This document shows, in pieces, positions 38,936 to 44,885 of a stretch of DNA of 44,885 bases. Source of the stretch: Paludibacteraceae bacterium (GTDB taxonomy: Bacteria; Bacteroidota; Bacteroidia; Bacteroidales; Paludibacteraceae); the NCBI GenBank assembly GCA_017961765.1, contig JAGCWQ010000230.1, positions 1 to 44,885 of the forward strand, written 5' to 3'. Under the pieces are notes generated by a model, which saw only the letters and a list, made by a program, of their open reading frames with translations, searched no databases and was not told the origin of the DNA. The first letter of the stretch is position 1, and the number at the start of each line of letters is the position of its first letter. A program made the translations under genes and the position numbers.

Positions 38936-39838
38936 ATGGGGAGATTTATTGTAACTGCAACAACAAGCGTAACCATTGTTCCATCATCGTTCGACTCTGC
39001 AAACAGCCACAATAATAACGTATCAAACACAAGTAACGCGTGCAAGGGAACAGACAGCACCGCCAGTTATGCGGCACATTATCTTGTTACCGGCGCTAAC
39101 CAGAAATCGTGGTCTTATTATAATTTCGACTGTTCAAACATACCAAGGAAAGCCATCATAAACAGCGTAACTTGTACGTTTAGGGCGTCAAGTTCTGATA
39201 AGAACACGTCTAGGATGAAAAACGGGTTTGGGCAAGTATCTATCGGTACTGACAAAATCGGAACATCTGCGGCTACTTTTAGTAATAGTTCGACATACAC
39301 AGTTGAAACTGCGGACACAGGCAACTATGTCTTCACAAGAGAGGACCTCGATAACATCAAAATATATTTTGAAATAGAGAGGGGAGACAAACAGACAACC
39401 AGCACGAGTTTGTATTACAGGATTTACGGTGCCGAATTGGTAGTCAACTATTCAACAGGGTATTATGAATATGACATAGCCGTTTCAAGCCAAACCGAAT
39501 ATGCCACGATAATACAGTCGGCATACACAGTTTCGGAAGGCAGTGACATAAACATCGATGTTCAGATATCCGATAAGGACAGGGTTGTAATTGAAGATAA
39601 CTCGGACGAAATATCTTCTGCATTCACACTTGTAACGGGAACGACTTATAGGTATCTGTTAGCGGATGTACAGGAGGACCACTTGATACTGTTATCGACT
39701 AATCCACAAAGTATGGATTATCTGTTCTTCAAACAGAACGGGCAATGGATACGAGCAAGAAAAATATACAAAAAGCAGTCGAACATTTGGGTTGAACACG
39801 ACCTAACATGGGTGTTAAATAACGACATTTTTAACTGA
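38936..39838 (+). CDS. Tail-fibre/appendage protein
   Basis: 300 residues, beta-rich and Thr/Ser/Asn-heavy, with a jelly-roll-like domain (about 50-180) and a C-terminal module (about 265-300) with WIRARKIYKKQSNIWVEHD. The terminal module resembles the N-terminal WREITAAYKRENGQWVVLSD of the next protein, so the pair may share an attachment fold. No enzymatic motif. Part of the fibre operon with a 39-base upstream gap. Confidence 0.7.
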   Translation: MGRFIVTATTSVTIVPSSFDSANSHNNNVSNTSNACKGTDSTASYAAHYLVTGANQKSWSYYNFDCSNIPRKAIINSVTCTFRASSSDKNTSRMKNGFGQVSIGTDKIGTSAATFSNSSTYTVETADTGNYVFTREDLDNIKIYFEIERGDKQTTSTSLYYRIYGAELVVNYSTGYYEYDIAVSSQTEYATIIQSAYTVSEGSDINIDVQISDKDRVVIEDNSDEISSAFTLVTGTTYRYLLADVQEDHLILLSTNPQSMDYLFFKQNGQWIRARKIYKKQSNIWVEHDLTWVLNNDIFN

Positions 39839-39846
39839 TTAACTAT

Positions 39847-42800
39847 ATGAAATATTGTAAAATAGGTTCATCTTGGCGAGAAATAACCGCCGCCTACAAG
39901 AGAGAGAATGGGCAGTGGGTTGTTTTGAGCGACAGCGAACTTGAAGAATATTTTGCGGGCAACGTGGCGTTTTATGATCATCATGAATCGCCGTTGGTTG
40001 TTCATACCCTTATGATTGGCGGCCCTTCAAGCGCGGTTGGCGAGACTTGTACTTATACTGCCATATATGACGGTAACGTCGTAACTGGCGGAGTTGCTTG
40101 GTCCATTACGTCCGGGTCTTCGTTCGCTACAATATCTCAAAACGGTGAGTTAACTATACTTTCTGGTGCGTCTAATTCAGCCGTAGTTATACAAGCAGAG
40201 TATAACGGCTTGTCGGTAACAAAGAATGCGGTGGCAACTTACGATGCGGGTACAACCTCTGAGACAGAAACTGATACTGAAGTTGAAACCAACGACAGTG
40301 GGCAGACCATTACAACCACGACAACCACAACAGTCGTCACTGACGCAAGCGGTAATACTGCAGTCACACAGACGGTGACGCAGATTATCGAAAACGAGGA
40401 CGGAAGCCTGTCGTCAATCGAGCAGGAGACGAACGAAAGTTCTGATGGGACGATTACAAGCAACAGTACGACAATCAACTACGATGAGAATGGTGAGGTG
40501 ACAGGCTCGCAAACGAATGAAAGCATTGAAAATCCAGATGGTTCAAGTGCGAGTTCGACAACCAATTACAACGAAAACGGAGAGCCTACCGATACAACAA
40601 ACCAAAGCGGTGATACTGCAGGTAATGTCGATACGCAGCAGGTGGAATACGACGCAAGTGGTACTCCTGTTGTGACCGGTTATGAGATTGATACGACAGG
40701 TTCAAACGGAGAAGGCAAGGAGATTGAAGGAAACGGCGTCGATACAGAGTTTGTGCCGTTCAATTTCGCATCAGATGGATTTGTTATCAATTTTGATTTT
40801 GAGTCAGCCGCATCAGGACAGCCAAGGCCACAAATCACAGAAGATACCGAAGACACCGGCACAAACTATCTCTACACCATACTTGGTGCGAAGACGACGA
40901 TGAAAGTTGGCAATATATGGCCCGGATTTGAAATCAGGTGGACTATACCTAAAAGTGGTACCCCCGATTATAGCAACCCCGAGAAATGTACCCTTCAAAT
41001 CAACCGTACGTTCAGTGGTGAAACGTCAACAACAAGAACGAACTTCACGCCGGACCATTGTGTGAACAATGTGTACCACGTGACTATCATATATGACCCT
41101 TCCGATAGCACAAAGTTTAAGGTAAGGAACAATGTTATCAATGCAAACATACAAACCGGTAATAAACTGCTCCAAGATAATGTAGATCTTGACCTCACAC
41201 TAGGGTATTCGATTGACCACGAAGGTAACCAAATCCGTCATTCAAATCTCATAGTGCATGATTTCAATGTAGCAAAATTGAATACTGGGGCGACGGTAAC
41301 ACTGCCGGTAATATCTTGCAACGGTACCGAAGTAACCATGTCTTGTGCTACGCCTGGTGCAAAAATTTACTATAAAGTCAGCACGGACAGCAAGTTCGAC
41401 CTATACAAAGCACCGATAGCGATTAGTGCGGATACTACGTTTAATGCGTACGCCATTTTCCAACATAAGGTGAGTAGCGTAGTTACGCAGACTTGTGAGT
41501 TTGATAACGGGGCACCTGATGTTCCTGTTATCACTTATGACGGAACTTATGTAACGATAACGTGTCCAACTGAAGGTGCAAGCATATACTACAAACTTGG
41601 TGAAAACGGCGTGTTCACTGAATATGCTTCACCTATTGAGATAAGTGAGACTACAACAGTATATGCTTATTCTCAGTTGAGCGGAATATCAAGCACAGTT
41701 GTTAGCGAATACTGCGTATTTTATGACGGAGTATCTGATCCTGTAATCACCTGTGACGGAGAATATGTGACAATATCTTGTGAAACGATAGGTTCAAGCA
41801 TCCATTACAGGCTTGGAACGTCAGGTTCGTTCGACGCATACACCGGGCCGTTTGCAATCACCGCCGATACGATAGTTCAGGCATACGCTACGCATAACAG
41901 CGATTCAAGTGCCACCGTATCTGAAAACTGCATCTATGAAGCAACACACGATTACAGTCAGGACTACCTGACGTTCAGAGCCAATTCAGACGGCACGATA
42001 CTTTGGAAGTGTATCGGTGCCACGGCTTCCGCAAAGACGATATCTTATAGTGTAGATGACGGACAAACTTGGTCCGCAATTACATCTACTGCCTCAGGCG
42101 TGCCTATAACAGTAAGTACGGGCGACAAGGTTCTCTTCAAGGGAACAAACGCCGCATATTCGAAGGATAAGAGCAACTATTCCGGATTCGAAGGAGGTAC
42201 TGCAACGTATGATATAGAGGGTAACATTATGAGTCTTGTTTATGGAGACAATTTCGTTGGAAATACCGGTCTTACAACGGGCTTCACGTTCTGCTCTATA
42301 TTCAAGAAATCAAATGCCGAGTCCGCAGAAAATCTCATACTTCCGTCTACAACGCTTACAAACGGTGCGTATAGGGCAATGTTCAGTTATGCAGAGTCAC
42401 TGACAATGCCTCCTGCATTGCCTGCAACGGGATTGAACACCGACTGTTATTGGTACATGTTTGAAAAATGTCCTATTGAATCAGCACCGGTTCTTCCTGC
42501 AGCAACGCTCGTTAAGGGCTGTTACGGATACATGTACACCGGATGCGGAAGCCTCAACCATATCGAGTGTCTTGCCACCAACATTTCAGCGTCCGCTTGT
42601 ACCGTTGGCTGGGTGAGCGGTGTTGCCTCTACAGGAACGTTTGTTAAAGATGCGAATATGTCGGGTTGGACTGTCGGTACGGCTGGAATACCTAATGGTT
42701 GGGTAGTTTCTGATAGCGGAGCAATCCAAATAAGCGATCCTGTCATTTCCTGTGATGGAGAAGCGGTGACAATAACGTGTGAAACCACCGGCACGAGCAT

Positions 42801-44885
42801 TCATTATAGGTTTAACGGAACGGGCGATTACTCAGGATATACCACACCCGTAACAATAACGGCTGATACGACGGTTCAGGCATACGCTACGCTGAACGGA
42901 GAGTCAAGTACTACGGTAAGTAAGAGCTGCGAGTATCTTAGCACCATACCGCTCGAATATTCGAACAGGGCGTTGGGGGCTTGGAACTATAATAACCAGG
43001 AAGTAGAGACACCATATTCTGTCAATGCGATAGACGGCCATTCTTCAAGTATGGCAAAGGGCACGTTCAATTTTGAGACGAGTTTCAATCTCCGTGAATC
43101 GCAGCCGACCCATTTGTGGTTCCAACACGCCGATCAATCAGCAACTGTGTATGTTGACGACAATTTAGTTGAAAAGCACTGGGGCGGATACAACGCATTC
43201 TTCGTTGATATATCCAACTTCGTACATGCAGGAGCCAACAACATTAAGGTTATGTTGAAGAACAATGAAGGTAGTGCCCTCGCACCATCTGCAGGAGACT
43301 TCAACTTCAACGCCACGCTCGGTAATGTGAAACTTCTTACGAGCCCCGTTCTTCCTGATATAAAATATGGATATGACGGCTTCCACGTGACTTCTGATGT
43401 CGCCACTAGTTCTGCAACCGTGAACGTCGAGACAACGGTAGCATCTGGCGCTACGTTGAAGTGCATTATAGATGATGGGACGTTCTATTACAGCGCAACG
43501 ACGGATAGTAACGGAAGTGCTACTACGTTCACTACGGTTATCAGCAATCCTGTGTTGTGGAATGGTAAGATTAACCCTCACCTCTACAACATAACGCTTG
43601 AAATCTATCTAAATGGTAACTTGTATCACAGGTTCCAAAGGGGCTACGGTTTGAGGTTCTTTGACTATGCGGTCAGCGGAACCACGATGAGCGGAGAAAC
43701 AGGTATCACGTACAACGGTTCAGATTATACGGGATTCCTGTTGAACGGACAGCCGTACTTCCTGAGAGGCGTATGTATGCATGACGATTTGGCAGGAAAG
43801 GCAAACGCTTTGAATGCCGCAGACTACGCACAGGAGTTCGCAATCATTCAGGAACTCGGATGTAACTTCATCCGTCTTGCTCACTATCCTCACCCTAAGG
43901 AAGTGTACGATTGGTGCGACCAACTCGGTATCATTGTTCAGACTGAGGTTCCTTGCGTGAACCAACTCAGGTCCACGGTTACGCAGGACTACTACGATCA
44001 CCTTTATATCCAATATGAAGATATGGTCAGACAGCACTACAACCACCCTTGTATTATTTTCTGGGGATTGTTCAATGAAGCACAAACAGACGATGCAACG
44101 TTTGCTAAAACAACCCTTGAAGGATATAAGGATTTCATTAAGGCAATAGATCCAAGTCGTTGGGTTGGCTACGTCACGTCAGCCAGCGCCTCAAATCCAA
44201 GTAGTGCGTTTGGCAATCCTGATATGGATTGGTTCGGCGGTAACATTTATGTTGGTTGGTACAGCGATAAGACTTCAAACAATCCAACCAGCCAGTTGAA
44301 TACCCGTGTAAACAATATAATCAAGAATCTCCATAAACCATACGCATATTCCGAGTACGGTTGCGGCGGCACGCAGCACTGCCACTCTGAGAACCCGCAA
44401 AGCACGACTACTACGGGCAACTACGAGAGGCACGATATTGAATATCAGATGTGGCTCCATGAAGGGCATATCGCCGCAATCAAGAACTTCCCTCAACTCC
44501 TGTTCACAGGACAGTGGCAGTTGTTCGACATTGCGGTAACGGGCAGAAATGAAGGCTATATCGTCTGTCTTGATGGAGAGAACACTTCAACCGACGACAA
44601 CCTCAGGAGGCTCAACAACAAGGGACTTGTCGAACGAGACCATGTTACTAAGAAGGATACGTTCTATCTCTATAAGGCTTGGTGGAACCCTACGCCGTTC
44701 GTGCATATCTGCGGCAAGGACTACCTGAGATTGCTCGACAGGGCTATCAAGTGCTACACCAACGACGGAAATTCCGCATCACTGTACGTGAACAATACAC
44801 TTGTAGAAACCGTGAGTGTAACGGATAACATTGCCGTATTCGCAAGGACTGACTTCACGGCAGGCGACACGGTTACGGTAAGTGG
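39847..44885 (+). CDS. Giant tail-fibre/adhesin with glycoside hydrolase family 2 domain (3' partial)
   Basis: At least 1,679 residues, open at the window edge. Layout: attachment head (1-60); Ig-like domain (about 60-135); Ser/Thr-rich shaft with repeats like YDENGEVTGS and YNENGEPTDT (135-295); laminin/concanavalin-like domain (300-480); three chitobiase-C-type beta modules (486-690) and a fourth at 963-1030; a BspA/leucine-rich-like stretch (790-955, e.g. YWYMFEKCPIESAPVLPAAT); then GH2: sugar-binding jelly roll (1040-1165), Ig domain, TIM barrel from 1299. Catalytic residues are readable: acid/base Glu1411 in FWGLFNEA, nucleophile Glu1503 in YSEYGCGG. A DUF4982-like module begins near 1620. 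Confidence 0.9.
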   Translation, partial: MKYCKIGSSWREITAAYKRENGQWVVLSDSELEEYFAGNVAFYDHHESPLVVHTLMIGGPSSAVGETCTYTAIYDGNVVTGGVAWSITSGSSFATISQNGELTILSGASNSAVVIQAEYNGLSVTKNAVATYDAGTTSETETDTEVETNDSGQTITTTTTTTVVTDASGNTAVTQTVTQIIENEDGSLSSIEQETNESSDGTITSNSTTINYDENGEVTGSQTNESIENPDGSSASSTTNYNENGEPTDTTNQSGDTAGNVDTQQVEYDASGTPVVTGYEIDTTGSNGEGKEIEGNGVDTEFVPFNFASDGFVINFDFESAASGQPRPQITEDTEDTGTNYLYTILGAKTTMKVGNIWPGFEIRWTIPKSGTPDYSNPEKCTLQINRTFSGETSTTRTNFTPDHCVNNVYHVTIIYDPSDSTKFKVRNNVINANIQTGNKLLQDNVDLDLTLGYSIDHEGNQIRHSNLIVHDFNVAKLNTGATVTLPVISCNGTEVTMSCATPGAKIYYKVSTDSKFDLYKAPIAISADTTFNAYAIFQHKVSSVVTQTCEFDNGAPDVPVITYDGTYVTITCPTEGASIYYKLGENGVFTEYASPIEISETTTVYAYSQLSGISSTVVSEYCVFYDGVSDPVITCDGEYVTISCETIGSSIHYRLGTSGSFDAYTGPFAITADTIVQAYATHNSDSSATVSENCIYEATHDYSQDYLTFRANSDGTILWKCIGATASAKTISYSVDDGQTWSAITSTASGVPITVSTGDKVLFKGTNAAYSKDKSNYSGFEGGTATYDIEGNIMSLVYGDNFVGNTGLTTGFTFCSIFKKSNAESAENLILPSTTLTNGAYRAMFSYAESLTMPPALPATGLNTDCYWYMFEKCPIESAPVLPAATLVKGCYGYMYTGCGSLNHIECLATNISASACTVGWVSGVASTGTFVKDANMSGWTVGTAGIPNGWVVSDSGAIQISDPVISCDGEAVTITCETTGTSIHYRFNGTGDYSGYTTPVTITADTTVQAYATLNGESSTTVSKSCEYLSTIPLEYSNRALGAWNYNNQEVETPYSVNAIDGHSSSMAKGTFNFETSFNLRESQPTHLWFQHADQSATVYVDDNLVEKHWGGYNAFFVDISNFVHAGANNIKVMLKNNEGSALAPSAGDFNFNATLGNVKLLTSPVLPDIKYGYDGFHVTSDVATSSATVNVETTVASGATLKCIIDDGTFYYSATTDSNGSATTFTTVISNPVLWNGKINPHLYNITLEIYLNGNLYHRFQRGYGLRFFDYAVSGTTMSGETGITYNGSDYTGFLLNGQPYFLRGVCMHDDLAGKANALNAADYAQEFAIIQELGCNFIRLAHYPHPKEVYDWCDQLGIIVQTEVPCVNQLRSTVTQDYYDHLYIQYEDMVRQHYNHPCIIFWGLFNEAQTDDATFAKTTLEGYKDFIKAIDPSRWVGYVTSASASNPSSAFGNPDMDWFGGNIYVGWYSDKTSNNPTSQLNTRVNNIIKNLHKPYAYSEYGCGGTQHCHSENPQSTTTTGNYERHDIEYQMWLHEGHIAAIKNFPQLLFTGQWQLFDIAVTGRNEGYIVCLDGENTSTDDNLRRLNNKGLVERDHVTKKDTFYLYKAWWNPTPFVHICGKDYLRLLDRAIKCYTNDGNSASLYVNNTLVETVSVTDNIAVFARTDFTAGDTVTVS

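Noticed and set aside
1-44885. Possible stop-codon reassignment as in some very large Bacteroidota phages
   Set aside because: TAA, TAG and TGA all end well-delimited genes, often with tight overlaps to the next start (for example TAG at 6617 and 9416), and no gene needs readthrough to be complete. The region after clpP involves TAA, a single case.
1-44885. CRISPR array, insertion sequence, integrase or attachment site
   Set aside because: No regularly spaced repeats beyond the short tandem copies noted, no transposase or recombinase motifs, and no tRNA-linked direct repeats.

Overview
This window looks like part of a large, strictly lytic-type phage genome infecting a Bacteroidota host. About 68 tightly packed, often overlapping genes carry phage hallmarks: a phage sigma factor, SSB, dUTPase, RNA ligases, DUF3310, DUF4326, tail-fibre genes and a spanin-like gene. 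Many intergenic gaps contain the Bacteroidota-type promoter core TAnnTTTG, usually as TATATTTG and often directly behind a hairpin terminator. All three stop codons terminate genes, so the standard code applies. No tRNA, integrase, insertion sequence or CRISPR array was seen.

Layout. 1-3.5 kb: probable virion-associated genes, then a membrane-anchored GAF-like protein and a spanin-like protein. 3.5-7.5 kb: small genes, a macro-domain protein and a sigma-70-family factor. 7.6-12.4 kb: ADP-ribosylglycohydrolase, an IMPDH/GMP-reductase-like enzyme, a DUF2829 (Tad2-like, anti-Thoeris) protein and a ThyX-like protein. 12.4-14.3 kb: DnaK. 15.2-22.6 kb: an RNA-repair region with a metallophosphoesterase, a Thg1-like 3'-5' polymerase, an HD-Pnk end-healing enzyme and two different RNA ligases. 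23.4-25.1 kb: two exported LPP20-like proteins and a small membrane protein. 26-28.8 kb: SSB with a mixed-charge tail, DnaJ and ClpP. 29-34 kb: 2H phosphoesterase, metallophosphoesterase, DUF4326, PD-(D/E)XK nuclease, HD hydrolase, thioredoxin and DUF3310. 38.3-34.1 kb (minus strand): one operon with a degenerate-HD protein, two glycosyltransferases, dUTPase and a Tat-signal protein. 38.4-44.9 kb: tail-fibre genes ending in a giant open-ended adhesin that carries a complete-looking glycoside hydrolase family 2 catalytic barrel.

How it fits together. The window combines host-takeover and counter-defence functions (nucleotide supply, chaperones and protease, reversal of RNA damage, ADP-ribose metabolism and signal sequestration) with late virion genes. 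Two promoter classes can be read: TATATTTG, host-type, and a second motif, GTATTTATAAT, found four times, each time in front of a gene that looks late or virion-related. The sigma factor encoded here is a candidate reader of the second motif. The strongest leads are the GH2-bearing fibre, the RNA-repair and ADP-ribose sets, and the second promoter class. All functions are inferred by reading motifs; no database search was run.
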